Below are positions 14,745 through 28,010 of a stretch of DNA of 64,000 bases, piece by piece. Within the stretch, counting starts at the first letter, position 1. Every line of letters starts with the position of its first letter. A model generated the notes under the pieces. The model was given only the letters and a program-made list of their open reading frames with translations. It was not told the DNA's origin and searched no databases. Made by a program: the position numbers and the translations under genes. The DNA is from Mytilus edulis. Its lineage: Eukaryota > Mollusca > Bivalvia > Mytilida > Mytilidae. The stretch spans positions 23,907,386 through 23,971,385 of the forward strand of contig NC_092348.1 in the NCBI RefSeq assembly GCF_963676685.1, given 5' to 3'.

Positions 14745-15213
14745 CTGTTGTGCTGTTTTTGTGTGCTGTCCTAGGTTGTTCTACGTGTTCGTTTATTCTT
14801 TGGTTAGCATGTCGAAATGTTCTATTGTATTGTTTATTTGTGTATATTTCTGTCCTGAATGTTCTTTCATTTCTTTGTACTGTATTCCTGTCATGTAATT
14901 TTGTCATTTTAGTGTTATATTTAACATTGCCATAAAAGCACGAGATTTGGCTAACCACAAACCAGATTCAACCCACCATTTGTTCTTAAAATGTCCTGAA
15001 CCAAGTCATGAAAATGGCAATTGTTATCTTATAGTTCGTTTCCATATGTGTTGCATTGTCGGTTGTTTTTTTGTTGCAGTTCAGTGTTTCTGTTGTTTCG
15101 GGTTTTTTTCTCTTTTAGTTGATGGTTTTAGTTGGTAGCCCGGATTTGTTTTCTCTCAATCGATTTATGACTTTCGAAAAGCGGTTTACTACTGTTGCTT
15201 GCCTTTATTTGAC
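14745..15213 (+). repeat. Dispersed repeat family F1, longest copy
   Basis: The core (14,880-15,213) matches the 1,782 copy throughout. The upstream 135 bp (from about 14,745) may be the 5' extension of the family. The 61-80 residue frames here are byproducts of low stop density in the repeat. Confidence 0.75.
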
Positions 15214-15604
15214 ATCAAGCGCCACTGCAGCAACATTATTAGTCGAAATGAACATCTGATGGAGTATAACTAGTAACTTCAGTTACAAATAACAATGGAC
15301 AGTTAGGAATTTATTTTCTAGATATTTAGATACTAGAACAATAGACTGTCTGATCTTTAATTTTACCGAATGGTTCTTATTCATAATTGGGACAATTTGC
15401 ACATGGTGGTTTGTGCATACAAAGCAGGAGAAGCCAAACTTACTTTGGACTTCTTGCGAGATTCCGTAGTGTTTGTTTGGTACCTTAATTTGTCTTTTCA
15501 ATTTACAAAATTTGAACATCGTTTAACTACTGTTGATTTCATCTTAATGTATTTGATATAATTAAAGCTTAAGTTGTGTTCTGATTTGATAAAATGATCT
15601 ACCT

Positions 15605-15745
15605 TATCATAGATATAGGAAGATGTGGTGTGAGACAACTCTCCATACAAATAACAATTTAAAAAGTAAACCATTATAGGTTAAAGTACGGCCTTCAACA
15701 CGGAGCCTTGGCTCACACCGAACAACAAGCTATAAAGGGCCCAAA
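15605..15745 (-). repeat. Dispersed repeat family F5
   Basis: The text 'GATGTGGTGTGAGACAACTC' to 'CGGAGCCTTGGCTCACACCG' is the reverse complement of 56,133-56,262, which lies inside the CAGTG-ended element. A shorter relative with 'TCATTGGCAATCATACCACA' occurs at 34,340 and 49,955. Confidence 0.7.
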
Positions 15746-15749
15746 AATT

Positions 15750-17890
15750 ACTGGTGTAAAACCATTCAAACGGGAAAACCAACGGTCTAATCTATATAAA
15801 CAAAACGAGAAAATACACAATAACATACTTTGAAGAGACATACTATTGGCCCCTCTTTATTTGCGTCTATGGTTATTCCGTCAGTAGAAGATGGGTTCAA
15901 GAGAATGATTTCCCCTTATTACAAGGATATGATAACAGAAAAAAATATATAATGCACAAACACAAAACAATGTTTAATGACGGTAATTTATTAGAATTAA
16001 GACAGATCACAGAACTCGACACAGTTTACGTTGATTGATCTTATTAAAAAATAATTTTCATGTTTTTGCGCACATTTGTTTCTAGATAAAGAGATGAGAT
16101 ATCAGTGTTACTGATGAATATTTACTGTGTAAAATGTACCCTGGTGTGAAATGCAATTAATCATATAGCAAACCAATTAAGCAAAAAATAGAGATTTAAT
16201 ATACTGATTGAAATATTTGGCGATCTAAATATTTGTGTTAAAAGAGAGGCCAAAGTGTTAATACCTCAGGCGTTGACCTATACACAATATTAACAAATCC
16301 CCCGGATTTTTTATTGAAGAAAATCATAAGGGTAAAAGGTATCAGAGAAAAATGATAAAAACAAATTACCAAACGTCCTAAAACAGATATTAAGTGTAAA
16401 ACACGATTACTTTAATTGAATTATAAAAAAAAATGTCGTTCATGAAGCCGATGCCAACAAAGTTGGGCTGTTCTTTTATTATATTTTATTTTGAGTCAAG
16501 CTCATGACTAATTTTGAAATTCGTAATAGTTTTGTACATTATGTATTAGATATTTATTGATCTTTCCTTGATGGAGATACCCATTTGTAAAGACTAGAAA
16601 AAACAAAAGTTATCTTGCAAAAAAAGTTAAGATCTGAGGTTAAGATAACGAACTTACAAAATATACTTACAAAATATTTCAGTTCTATTAGTATTATCAG
16701 ATAGGTATAAAATGCTAAAATATAAACAAAATGAACCATAACAATGAATGAACCCGAACATAAGATTTTACAGAAAAGTAAAATAAAATAACACTCACAT
16801 AAATAACGAAACAATGAATATGTTTACTCTATGTTCTTTTTATAACAAATTATGAGTTAAAAATCGATCAATAAATATGTTCTAACGTCGGTAATTAAAA
16901 AGGCAACGATGCCGTTTTCTCTTAATTTGTCTGCAATTTACATTACAGTTGACATCATTCAATCAACAATACACACTTAGACGTAAGATCTTCCGTACTA
17001 CAACGAATAATACAGATGTTTCTCTGTCTAATGAAAGAGGGAATATAAGTCATTATTACCCTAAAACACCATGTGATCAAGTATAATTACACACACACGT
17101 TTAATATGGAATAATTGGCCCAGTATCGACCGAGGTGCATGCTGGGTAGAGGAAGGAAGATCAAGAGAACAGTTAGCATTCGGAACAAATTACACTTGTT
17201 GAAGTGATGAAAATACCGACTGTTATGTGAAAACAAATTAAACGCCTCATTAAAATCGTGATGAATTTTCTAGTTGTATGTAAAATATGTTTTCTGTGCG
17301 TTTTCAATTTAATATATCGTCACCTGCAGGTGATTTTTATTACTTTACACTTGTGCCAATGACAGGAAACGAAATTCAACAGAAACAGCAGACATTCGAA
17401 ATAGTGAATCAATTTCCAATTGAATACCATTAAATTTATAAAACAAGATGCAAAATTTAATAATCTAAATTATATTTTCATAGATCAAAATGTTTCAGTC
17501 GACTTAGATATAATAGAAAAAAGTAAAATAGTAAAAATACCGAAATCCCAGGAAAATTCAAATTGAAAAAGCCCAATACATCACACGAAGGACTTGGTAC
17601 AGATATTTCCTTATGTAGAAAATGATGAATTAAAGGAGACCTCTACAAGGATTTAGACGAATACTCTATCTTTTATATGACCAGAGAGAAAAGTAATGTC
17701 TCTAGTGTACTCATTTATATCTTTAGTCAATTCTGTTAACTTTGTTGTGTACTAATGTGTGGACGAAACGTGCGTCTGGCGAAAATACAATATTTAATCA
17801 TAGTATCTATGATGAGTTTATTTGTAGACCTTATTGATAATGTAACTATTATCATAAAGAAGGAAATGGTGTATGTATAGTATTTTTTTA
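15750..17890. other. Mostly featureless; two partial repeats
   Basis: There is a decayed F4 fragment in antisense at about 17,535-17,620 and a partial F2 piece at 17,740-17,825 ('GACGAAACGTGCGTCTGGCG'). Otherwise it is AT-rich sequence without recognisable genes. Confidence 0.5.
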
Positions 17891-17894
17891 ACAT

Positions 17895-18133
17895 TGATTT
17901 ATAAGCGGGAGGTTTGGCTAGCAAATAAACCAGGTTCAACCCACCATTTTGTTTTAAAATGTCCTGTACCTAGTGAGAAATATGGAAGATGTTATGACAT
18001 AGTCCGTTTCTTTGAATGTTGGCGTTTGTTATTGTAGCAGTTCAGTGTTTCTGTTGTTCCGTTGTTTCCTCTTATAGTTGAAATAGAGTAATGACTATTG
18101 AACAGAGGAACACAACTGTTGCCTTTATGTATA
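17895..18133 (+). repeat. Dispersed repeat family F1, diverged copy
   Basis: It shares 'ACCAGGTTCAACCCACCATT', 'AAAATGTCCTGTACC' and the terminal 'CAACTGTTGCCTTTAT' with the other F1 copies. A second short 3' end of the family follows at 18,455-18,550. Confidence 0.65.
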
Positions 18134-18559
18134 TTTACATCCATTACATCTATACACTAGAGACCAACTAATGGGGATGTATACAACCATTAGTCACGGT
18201 ATAAGGTATATACATGTATGCTACTTTTAGAAAATATTCATTACTTAAAAAGGTTTCTAATAAAAAGTAAAAAAATCTACCAAATAACATATCCTTTTGA
18301 TATTTACATAATCTTCCGAAAATTGCCTCATATTCAGACATTAATTACCTTTAGCGAAATAATATTTGTCTACAAAGGTGGTAAGAAAATAATAATGTAT
18401 ACAATCTTGATAAATCTGCAGTGTTATGCTTTGTAGTAGTTCTCTTATATTTGAAACGTTTCCCTCAGTTTTAGTTTGTAACCCGGATTTGTTTTTTCTC
18501 TATCGATTTATGAATTTTGAACAGCGGTATACTACTGTTGCCTTTATTTGTATAGTACT

Positions 18560-21500
18560 ATTATGGTATATGACACATTTGTTTTGGTTTTGTTAAATGA
18601 CTGAAGAAATGAGATTTAATTTTGAACGTGTAATTTTTTTTTTTTATACCTAACATGTTCACCAAACCCAGAAACAAATTCATAAGCACTTTACACCATT
18701 AGCACGAACAGACTATGTTGCGAATATTGTTCCAATAAGACAGGATACCAACAACATGAAATTTGCAACGACAACTTTTTCCTGACGTATCATTCAGTCG
18801 TTTAAATTAGGGACTGTATTGTTGAAAATTTTGATAGTCGTTTTTCCAAATGTAACTGTTTATTTAATAACCTATCAAATCAAATGTAACATATATACCA
18901 TGATGTCTATATGGCACAAAAGAAAATTAAACAATGCAGTTCGGAATCCGAAGGCAAAGAATGATTAAAGATAAACAAAATTTCCTTCAAATTGTATTTC
19001 TTTTGTGTTTTGAACTGCATTGTTGACATTTATGTTCCATTTTCATTTTAAACTTTAAAGCTAAAAGCAAACATAAAATTTGCTTTTTATATCTTTATTA
19101 CCTATAAAAATAATGATATATTCTTCATTTTCTTTTTCATCTTTAAACAGTTGTACCTGCATGTATCGAAGCTTCTACAAATAAGAATGCTTGAAGTTTA
19201 CTTATGCCAACAACACCAAATTAAATATACCTTGAGATTACTTTTTAAAATTCATTTAACAATAGATATTTGCAAACTGTATTTTACAAAGTATTAAATG
19301 TGTAGTTATAATTAGATACTAACAGTACATAGTCGCACATTAGCTGAGACGACTATCTGTGACATCTTTTCATAAGATGGTCAATTAATCTTGAATCTAA
19401 TTGTAACAGATATTTATTAAATCTGTTGTCATGTTTATTGTGCTAGCTGTCCTGATCAAGTGAAAATGACTGTATCATGTTTCAGTCCCTGCTGTTAACC
19501 TATCCATTTAATACTGTCATTTGAATAAATATTTGTTCTCTTGTTTGAACGGGGCGGGAATATGAGTTCAGAAGTTAATCGGTATAATTACCACCGTATT
19601 AACGTGTTCATGCTGAGAGATGTAGTTCCAGCGCAGGGTATACAATAGAAATTAATGTTCTTATTAACTAATATTGATGTTTTCACAACGGGTATAAACA
19701 ATTTCTACAGACATTCACAAACTGCCAATCAATCTAATCGATAGAAAGCGTGGACTATTTAAATCTCCAAATCAAAAGTTATATAAGATTCGGTGATCCA
19801 TCTGTAACATTCTCTATTAAAATGATTGCATTACTTTAACTTTCAATAAATGAATAATGGTTTCCTTGAAATATTTGATCACAAAAAATATGCATTTTTG
19901 TAGATAAATAATAAAATTGGAAAGACTTACAAGAATCGCCTAATATACAGCAATGCACAACAACACCCATTAATAAATTAACACTTGTCTAAATACGTAA
20001 TTTAAAAAGGGACAACTGATCCATATAGACAAACAAAAAGGTCGAAAAAGAAACAAACAACATCATGGTCAAAAGAAAAAGAAGAAAAAATAAACCAACA
20101 GTACGCGAAACACAAAGCAGAAACCAATATTTTATCGACACTACGCCCCTCCCAAAAACAGTCTAATTTAATGATAAAAAAGTAAAAATCAGGAATGAAT
20201 TCAATTGCTTTGTGATTCATACCTGGTGAAACTGTACAGAAGAAGACATACTCAGTCAAGATATCAAATGACAAATACCATTTGACTGCATTGCATTGAT
20301 ATAAAATGGTAAATGAAATGGGTTTTTTTGTACAGACAGTCCTTTAATGTATTGGATATCTCCACTTTAGAACCGATTGTAATGATCATTTAAAATAGGC
20401 ACTACCTCTGTGTAGATCTTTCGTGTATCATTGTAGGATTAAATGTGTTAAAATACGTCTTTCCCAATAGGATATTATTGCAAATGATAGTTTTGATTAA
20501 TTTGTACAAAAGGTCAAAATAGTTTGATTATAATATCCATTCTAGCACATCGTTAGCTTTTCAATATGGCGCGCTGAGAAAACTATGAATATTCTATTGT
20601 CTTTAACTACTTGTAATAATCTTTCAATCCCTACGAGACTTTGATTAAATGACACATCGTGGAAGTAAGGCAAGTTTGTAAATTACTGTTCAATAAATCT
20701 TGACAATTCGGACAAATAGCAGTTTACAGAAATTCAAATTGTTCTACAACGTGTTTCTAATTTTATCGTGCTATAACAATAATACGACCTCTTCTTCCGT
20801 TGAATTCCCCATAGACCGGAAGTTATCGCCTAATTTAATCAAGCTCTTCTCTGCGTTTGCATACCTGCTAATGATTATTGAAGTCTTTATGGCTTTTAAA
20901 GACTTTTTTACCACTGGGATCGTATTTGTTTGTACCGTTACTGAAGACGTTGACAGCGTAATAAGTGAAAACAAATCAACATAGGAATATTTATAAGTTT
21001 AATCAACTATAGAACAACGCTAATAAGATTGACTCTAAATACATCTGTTATTAGCTTCCAACATAGAAGTCCGACAGCGGTATATTTTTTGCATGATTTT
21101 GAAATATAGGATTTGCTTACAAATTTCAAAATGTTCTTTTTTTATAACATTACATCTCTTGAGAGTTCTATGAAGATATATATTAAATAAACAACCTATG
21201 TCTGAGTAATTTCCCATATAAGAGTGTTAAGAAAAAAGAAGCATGTACCAAAAAGTAAAATCACAAAAATACTGAACTCAGAGGAAAATCAATTCGGAAA
21301 GTCCATAATCACATGGCAAAATCAAATAACAAAACGCATCAAAAACGAATGGACAAGGACTGTCATATTCCTGACTTGGTACAGGCATTTTCAAATGTAG
21401 AAAATGGTGGATTGAACCTGGTTTCATCGGAAACAGACAGTTGACAACCACAATGTATAACCCATTAGCCGTAAAAAGACAAAGTTCTATTGAATTGCCA

Positions 21501-22340
21501 AAAAAGACCAAAAAAATAAATATAGAAAAGGCAAATGGCAAAGACAGAGACAAACATTGGTCATAAAAGCATTGATATGTGAAAAGAAGATCAGACAACA
21601 CATGAAAAACACATCACATGTTTATACTACATATAATTTCTGATGATAAAGCGTTATATTTTAATAAAACATATTAGTTGATTTGTTTTCTCTCAACCTT
21701 AAACAATACATGTACATATGCGTATGATATAAAAGTTATCATATTCGGCTTGGAACGTTTCCGATGAAAGTAAATATAGAAAAGCGCAATACATTTATAA
21801 TGTGTTTTTTTCTTTTCTTCATTTTTTGACACATGAATTAAAATAAAAAAGCTAATTCCCTTATCTCTTTAAATACTGATATAATCTGGAAACCTTAAAG
21901 TAGAAATATCCGGTTTGACAGAGAGGCGAGAAAGATTCCAAAGGGACACCCAAACACATAAGTCGAAAATAAACTGATAAAGCCATGGCTAAAAAAGAAC
22001 TATACCAACAATTAAACAATAGCACATATAACACAACAAAAAACACTACATTAAGACTGAGCAACACGCGCGGCTTTGATGTCAGTAATAATGACACTTT
22101 GGTGTTATAAACAAGTAAAATTAAATTGGTCGTATTGCCTTTTACACTGTTTAGAGATGAATTTTAAATAAGCCAAAACATTTATTCTAAAAGAAGCTTT
22201 ACATATGCTTACAGTTTTGAATGTAGGCACGCCATCTTTATGACGAATGCTGTGGGTCTTATATACTACCAATGCAGGATTCCGAAACAGGCTATTTAGA
22301 CAGTTTATACAGTTTTGTATGAAATGATGAAGTTTGGAGT
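18560..22340. other. Gene-free; PLE tails and an antisense F4 repeat
   Basis: F3 tails lie at about 20,006-20,125 and 21,930-22,065 (both with CATCATGG or CCATGG...AAAGGGACA wording, minus orientation). An antisense F4 copy lies at 21,243-21,440, and the 107-residue minus-strand frame there is only this repeat. At 20,700-20,984 both strands are open with hydrophobic or charged peptides, but no domain is recognised. Confidence 0.5.
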
Positions 22341-23411
22341 CCTAATAGGCGAGTGACTTTAACCATAAAATTAGATTTTTAATGCACCTACCTAACACAC
22401 GGCTAAATTATATATCATTTGAAAGCTGCACATCTGTACTATCTGTTTTGCCCGGTCGTAAAAAAATCGTACGGTGCAATTTCCGTTAAATCAAGATCAA
22501 AGGTCAAGGACGAATAAGTGCATTTTTTCTAAGATTTCAGCCTGATTGCATAATATGACTTTTATATACTAAATTCACATATGCAAACATTTTAAACTTT
22601 TAGCAGAGAGATTAACAGTCATTATTCAAATACATTTTTTAATATTTAAAGCGTGTTTTTGACATGTTTGACAGAGAGCACATGTTTCCTGAAATTCGAG
22701 TAAAAGTTAACAAAATGTGTGAAAACCCAAATTTTTCTTTCTGGTGCAAATGCTAATCAATTAAAACTAAGTAAAACCCTATAATGACTATCAAAGAAGT
22801 TTATGACATCATAAAATTTCCTAAAATTATGCTAACTTCTAATCAAACAGCAAATCATAACAACTCATACAGTTGCCCAAAATACCGCCATCTGCGAAAA
22901 AACAGCTTTTAAGCATTTCTTCCTATTTAAACATTGTATGTGGTCAATATAAGATTTAATAAACAAATTCTTAAGAATCTGAAAAATTTAGAGTAAAAAA
23001 ATATGTGCGCGAATCATCTTATTGCTAAAAATAAAGGGATTGAAACCAAGAGATTGCAATCTGCATTGTAACTACCAGACTGAAATAAACATATTTCGAC
23101 TTTTATAAGCGTTTGATTTGTAGCTTCATTATAAATATTGATGTAGTGAAAAGACCTCCTATTTATTTAATGTGAATTGAAAATCTAGACCAAAATAAAT
23201 AGAAAATACATTGATGACAATTGAAATTTCAAAGAATTTCAAAAACTAGTAAACACATTATAAAACTTGACTACTTGATTGCTTTAATTGTGTTGTTTAT
23301 TTTTTACATGCATTAATTCATCAATTAATAATAACTTTGAAGAAAAAATATTCATTAATACGCAACGGTTCTAGTTACAACTAGACTTCCTGAATAGCTT
23401 GAATGACTAGT

Positions 23412-24165
23412 TCATTTTTCATACGAGAATGACTTCATGCAAAAGTTTCTGATGACGACTGACAAAAAGCTATCATTATCTTGAAACTTCACTTTCCATT
23501 ATATAGATGATGTCATCTCACTGAATAGTGTAAAAGTTGTGACAATGTTGGACTCGTATTTTCCATTGAAATTGAAAATAAAAAACTCAACAAATATAGT
23601 TTACTCTATCACGTATCTTGAAATCGATGATGAGGGTTGGTTGAGAACAAGTTTTACGACAAAAGAGATGAGCATAAAACAACCCATAAAACACCCCTTA
23701 CTACCAAATTATAAACTTTTCATTTCTATGTAACAACATTATAGCAACGCCTGCATATCTATACTACTAAAGGAGGAGACCGATTTCATCGAGCCTCAAC
23801 TCCTCTGAAATAAAGGCAACTATAGTATACCGCTATTCAGTGGTCATTAATCGATTTACTAGTAACTGAAATAAATCCGTGTCACAAAGCAAAAACTAGG
23901 AAAACGCATCAACTATAAGAGGATTACAACGATATAACAGAAACACAGAACTGCTACAAAAACAAACGCCAACATACAAAGAAACAGATTATTCGATACC
24001 AACTGCCATATGCCTGACTTGGTACAGGACATTTGAAGAAAAATGGTGGTTTAAACAAGTTTTAAACCAGAGTTCAAATGCAAAGTTGAAATCATCTCTT
24101 TGAAAATTTCATGGACGTCACTACGAGTTGGTTGACAATTATGAGATATCTGTTTCGCCAGATGA
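23412..24165 (+). pseudogene. Decayed Penelope-like reverse transcriptase fragment, split by an F1 insertion
   Basis: Translating 23,412-23,735 gives SYENDFMQKF, then after one stop FHYIDDVISLN (the RT catalytic YIDD motif C), then LKLKIKNSTNIVYSITYLEI. These align with the RT encoded at 45,190-45,864 (YYEADFMQEL, FRYIDDVLSL, LEIKDTTDTVKSASYLDL). The alignment resumes at 24,075-24,165 with AKLKSSL, one stop, KFHGRHYELVDNYEISVS, matching the RT's C-terminal KLKSSLRKFYGRHHELVDRY. Between the two pieces (about 23,785-24,064) is an antisense F1 repeat. The copy has stops and frameshifts and encodes nothing functional. A 3' tail of the same element follows at 24,490-24,705, after a SINE insertion. 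Confidence 0.75.
23785..24064 (-). repeat. Dispersed repeat family F1, inserted in the dead RT
   Basis: The plus strand reads GGCAACTATAGTATACCGC, ATTAATCGATTTA, then GTACAGGACATTT and ATGGTGG, which is the reverse complement of the F1 consensus order. The two halves of the RT alignment resume on either side, so this copy landed after the retroelement did. Confidence 0.7.
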
Positions 24166-24249
24166 CGACTGATAAGTTCCATCGACGTAACTAAATTGCC
24201 GTCAATTCTGCCATGAATGTCACCAACCGAATAAGGCTTGGCACCGAGT

Positions 24250-24488
24250 TAGGCAATACATGAGCCACATCGGTTAGTGCATCGGGCTACTAACACAAAG
24301 GTTCCTGGTTCGATTCCCGTTCCGTGATGAAAATTTCTTGCACGTTAAACACACCTTTGTAGATTTCGAAAAAGAGCAGGCAAATGCCACTACAAGGCAG
24401 CACTCGCACCCGCAAAGTGGAAAGCGAATAATTTAAGTTGCAAAACTTGTTTCCCAATCCACTATAAATAAATATGTTTAAACTAAGA
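24250..24488 (+). repeat. tRNA-derived SINE
   Basis: The head has an A-box match TAGTGCATCGG (24,275-24,285) and a perfect B-box GGTTCGATTCC (24,307-24,317) at tRNA-like spacing, so it carries an internal RNA polymerase III promoter. The body (GCACTCGCACCCGCAAAGTG region) does not resemble tRNA, and no cloverleaf with a discriminator end is present, so it is a SINE and not a tRNA gene. It sits between the dead RT and that element's 3' tail, so it is a nested insertion. Confidence 0.75.
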
Positions 24489-24489
24489 C

Positions 24490-24705
24490 GGGTGTCACAT
24501 GTAGAACATGATCTGCCTACCCTTTGGGAGCCCCTGAGTTCACTCAAAAATTTTTGGGAGGGGTTTGTGTTACTCAATCTGTAGTTTTATATGTTGTGTT
24601 TTGTATACTGTTGCTTGTCTTGTTCGTTTTTTGCCCGGCTTTGTCAGTTTGTTTTTAATTATTAGTTTAATGTCCCTTTGATATATTTCGTCACTATTCA
24701 AGTAG
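24490..24705 (+). repeat. F3: 3' tail of the decayed Penelope-like element
   Basis: The order ACGGGTGTCACATGTAG, ATCTGCCTACCCTT, GGGAGCCCCTGAG, TGTTGTGTTTTGTATACTG, ending in TTAATGTCCCTTTGATAT, is the reverse complement of 44,900-45,115 downstream of the RT at 45,190. It lies in the same orientation as the RT fragment at 23,412, which supports its identity as that element's 3' untranslated region. Confidence 0.7.
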
Positions 24706-24719
24706 TAAAAGGTTTACCA

Positions 24720-26850
24720 ATTATAGATCAGTGTAGCTAAATGTATCATGATAACGATTTGGTTCTATATATATATATCACCGTGAGCAAATTAAGTTAT
24801 TTTCGCGGATATTTGTCTTATTGTAGCATATTAATCTATTGCAATAAAAAATCATAATATCTAATAAAATTTGTAGATTTAGCTAACAAAGTCCTTATAT
24901 TTGTATAAAGTAACATTCGTTTATAGTGGAAAATTGTTTTAACGTTGAATAGGCTACAATTAAAAATTGCTTGCTGGTCCCTCTCTGTGATTACCATTAT
25001 ATTACGCTTGTTCATTTCCCAATCAATCTGTCACCAAGGGAAGATAAATAACTCGATTTTTGTTCATAGTCTTTTTCAAAAATGATGAACGGTTCTTTAT
25101 ATTGGTATGTAATCATTTTAAACTTTTCAAATTTATGAAATTATATTCGTACATCAATGTTTTTGATACACCAATAACAAAAACTGAAATATATTGAATT
25201 GATACATTTTGTAATTATTCAAAATTATATCAGAAACCTAAACTTAATTATAAAATAATGAACCTGTTAAGGGGAGAGAATACTCGCATAACTTTTTCGA
25301 ATTGGCACATAATACAACGAAATGTCACTCTTGCATACAAATGGCACATCAATATAATTAATTATCTGCGAAATCGTCCCCCACCTTCAATGATGATTCT
25401 AAATTATAAATATAACCAAAAGTTGTTAATCTATAGATAGTTAAGACTAATGAAAGCTAACCCAATGTAAAAATATTTCTTTGCAATTTTTTAAAACTTC
25501 CTCCGAAAAATACTCGAGCCACTTGACTTTCATAGCTCAAAATTAACGTTTTTACACAATATTTGAATAAAGTAGTTGAAGATTATTCGCTTCTCAAAGT
25601 GTAAGACGCAATAACAATCGTATGCTTGCACCATCCTACCGAAATACGGATTTAATTAAGTCCTGAACATTTCGACATTTCTTCGTATATTTTGAACAAA
25701 ACCGGTTTAACCAAATCACAAGTACGTGTTAAGATCCGACTAAATACCTATTTTCCTATATGGTCAGGTAAAGTTGCTACTTATTGCGTTAATCTTCTTC
25801 ACTTTACTTTGAGTTGTTTTTTGGCCGATTTTCATTACTGCAAGTTGATGTCTTTAAAGTAAAATAATACCAAAGGGACAATCAACATCTCTAACCATGA
25901 ATCAAATAAAGTTAATTAAAACCATGAACAAAACATAATTAAAGTCCAAGAGACGAACAACAGTCCAAAAAACACAGCATATCATGAAAACGAACACTCC
26001 TAAAACAGCGAATGATCTTATGAGGTCAGGAAGGGTATTTAACTTTTTCATTTTGTTATTTCACAATTGCTTATAGTGTTTAACATACACAATGGCATGC
26101 ATTTGTATTTTTAAAGCTTATGTAGAAAATACTCAAAGCATCTTTTATTCAAATAATTAAAGCGATTAAACTTCTAAACACATTTAATATGACTTACTAT
26201 AACACGATTTTAAACTAAATAAGAAGCAGCCGAATTTTATTTAGTTCGTTTACATCCCGCTTTAGACAACCAAGTGTTTCTAAACAAGGTTACTTATTTC
26301 AATGTTGCCTACGATTTAGTCGCAAAGTAATGTTTGCATTTAAACATGATTACAAAAAGTAAAAAAGTTTGACTTCGTAAAAAACATATTTTAACCTCAA
26401 TTACCTCGCATATATTCTTTTCTTACTTTAAATACCCCTTCTTTTATTATGGAAAATCATTCTCCTCCCTAATATTCACAATTAGCGATGTCCTATTTTA
26501 ACATAGATTAACAAAATGATCGCTATTTGCAGATGGCAGATTTTTTGGGCAACTGCAAACACTTCTATAGAAGGCTGTTCCATGAACAATACTCGTAATT
26601 TATAATTGCATCTTAAAATAACAAAACAAATATTCCTTGACCTAAAACATATACATTGATCTATTTTAAGCATACAAATATCGATTCCCCAAGATATTTT
26701 TTGCTTTTTGAATAATTTTTCATTTTTTTAAGGATTTGTGATAAATTTCAATTTTCGGGAAATTTTGCGCATCGAATCTTTTATTTTTTGTTTGATTTGG
26801 AAATTATGTATCATGTTCCATAAAGTTCATATGATCAAAACAGAAAGTAC
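24720..26850. other. Interior of the 4.6 kb TIR element, no gene
   Basis: AT-rich sequence without a recognisable coding region. A weak repeat piece with 'ATACCAAAGGGACAATCAAC' begins near 25,865. The short frames (60-63 residues) show no domain. Confidence 0.5.
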
Positions 26851-27324
26851 AGATTAAGAGCTTTCGAATGATATATAATAAAGCCGTGTGTTAGGTGGGT
26901 GCATTAAAGTCGTTAACTAAGCGTCTTTTTGAAATAAGTCACTCGCCTATAAAGTCATTACGACAGACGCATTTTAAAAATAAATACCAACACCAAACAT
27001 AGATATGTCCTGTGAACGTCTTTGATAATGTAATTTAATTTTATAGTTATAAAACCTATTGATTTGATGTAATAACAATAAATAAGTGAAAACAAACTCG
27101 CCATCAGTTAAAGAAAGTGTGAAATTAAAGGAATTGTGTACCGTATCCATAATGCTTATATATGTGGAAACATATACATTGTACATCATGCACGTATACA
27201 TACTTGTAATTTTAACATCTCTTTGTGCAAAATAAAAAGAGTATATACAACATTTTTTTGTTTTATTCATCCTGTATTTTTCAGCAGTAATTTAAACAAG
27301 TATAAATACAAATACCAAACTCCA

Positions 27325-28010
27325 AGGTGAATTCAAAACAGGGAGTTCCATAAATACTAAACAAAATCAAACGTTATACTATACCAATCAACGGAACGAG
27401 TGGAAACAACTTTTATATTCCTGACTTGATTCAGGCATTTTTCAAAGTTTGCTGCATTTGTTTGTTAAACTGGTGTTATTAGTTTAAGCCTCATTCTGCT
27501 TTGATTCGAGCGCCAAAGAGTGTACGAAACGCACGTCTGGTGTACCAAGTTCAGAGCTCGGTATCTTTGTTTTTATATTTACATTATTATTGATGTTTCA
27601 AGACTGATTGGCTGCAAAATACTGGATTGAAGTCAAACCCTTCATGGGATCGAAAATCTCTTTACTTGACTTCAGTTTGCATAATGCATTGGTTCAGACG
27701 ATAACAAATAGAACAACCAAACAACAAATACTATTTGTTTCGAAAAGTAAGTTCAAGTAGGTATGCTTGTTTTGCTTGACATATATTGAACAATGCTGTA
27801 AAAAGACATCGGGTGATTGGTTTGACGAATTCCTTTTTGGTAATTTCTGTTTGAAAAACTTGCACCAAATACATTGTAAGTGATATTGCATTGAGAGTTT
27901 TAAAAATTTGTAATGGTGCACACATAATACAAATAAGTATTGCAAATGAGACAACTATCCACTAGAATTCAAATGAAGTGGATAAAAGCAATTATGGGCT
28001 ACCGTACGAC
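27325..28010. repeat. Cluster of partial F4, F2 and F5 repeats
   Basis: An antisense F4 piece lies at 27,325-27,460 (CCTGACTTGATTCAGGCATTT). A partial F2 core follows at 27,500-27,570 (GAAACGCACGTCTGGTGTA), then an F5-like end at 27,940-28,010 (ATTGCAAATGAGACAACTAT). No gene is seen between them. Confidence 0.55.

Larger units (their letters stand above)
22346..26949. mobile_element. 4.6 kb TIR element with TAA target duplication
   Basis: The left end TAGGCGAGTGACTT and the right end AAGTCACTCGCCTA are perfect inverted repeats. Both are flanked by TAA (22,343-22,345 and 26,950-26,952). The inverted arms continue with about 85% similarity for roughly 80-90 bp (for example CACACGGCT and ATATATCATT near 22,400, opposite 26,870-26,895). 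A second inverted block occurs at 22,872-22,906 opposite 26,520-26,555 (CAGTTGCCCAAAA / CCATCTGC). A 3 bp TAA duplication is what PIF/Harbinger-type insertion gives, but no transposase is visible. The interior hosts a decayed Penelope-like fragment, a SINE and F1/F3 repeats, so the element is old and non-autonomous. Confidence 0.6.

Noticed and set aside
20700..20984. 94-residue plus frame with hydrophobic stretch, and a 67-residue minus frame over the same bases, both with splice-like edges
   Set aside because: Both strands look equally plausible and neither has a recognisable domain, so neither can be supported.
21278..21601. 107-residue minus-strand open frame, the longest in the left third
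   Set aside because: It lies over an antisense F4 repeat; other F4 copies do not keep the frame open.
24261..24325. Possible tRNA gene (A and B boxes)
   Set aside because: No acceptor-stem pairing or tRNA 3' end; it continues into a SINE body.
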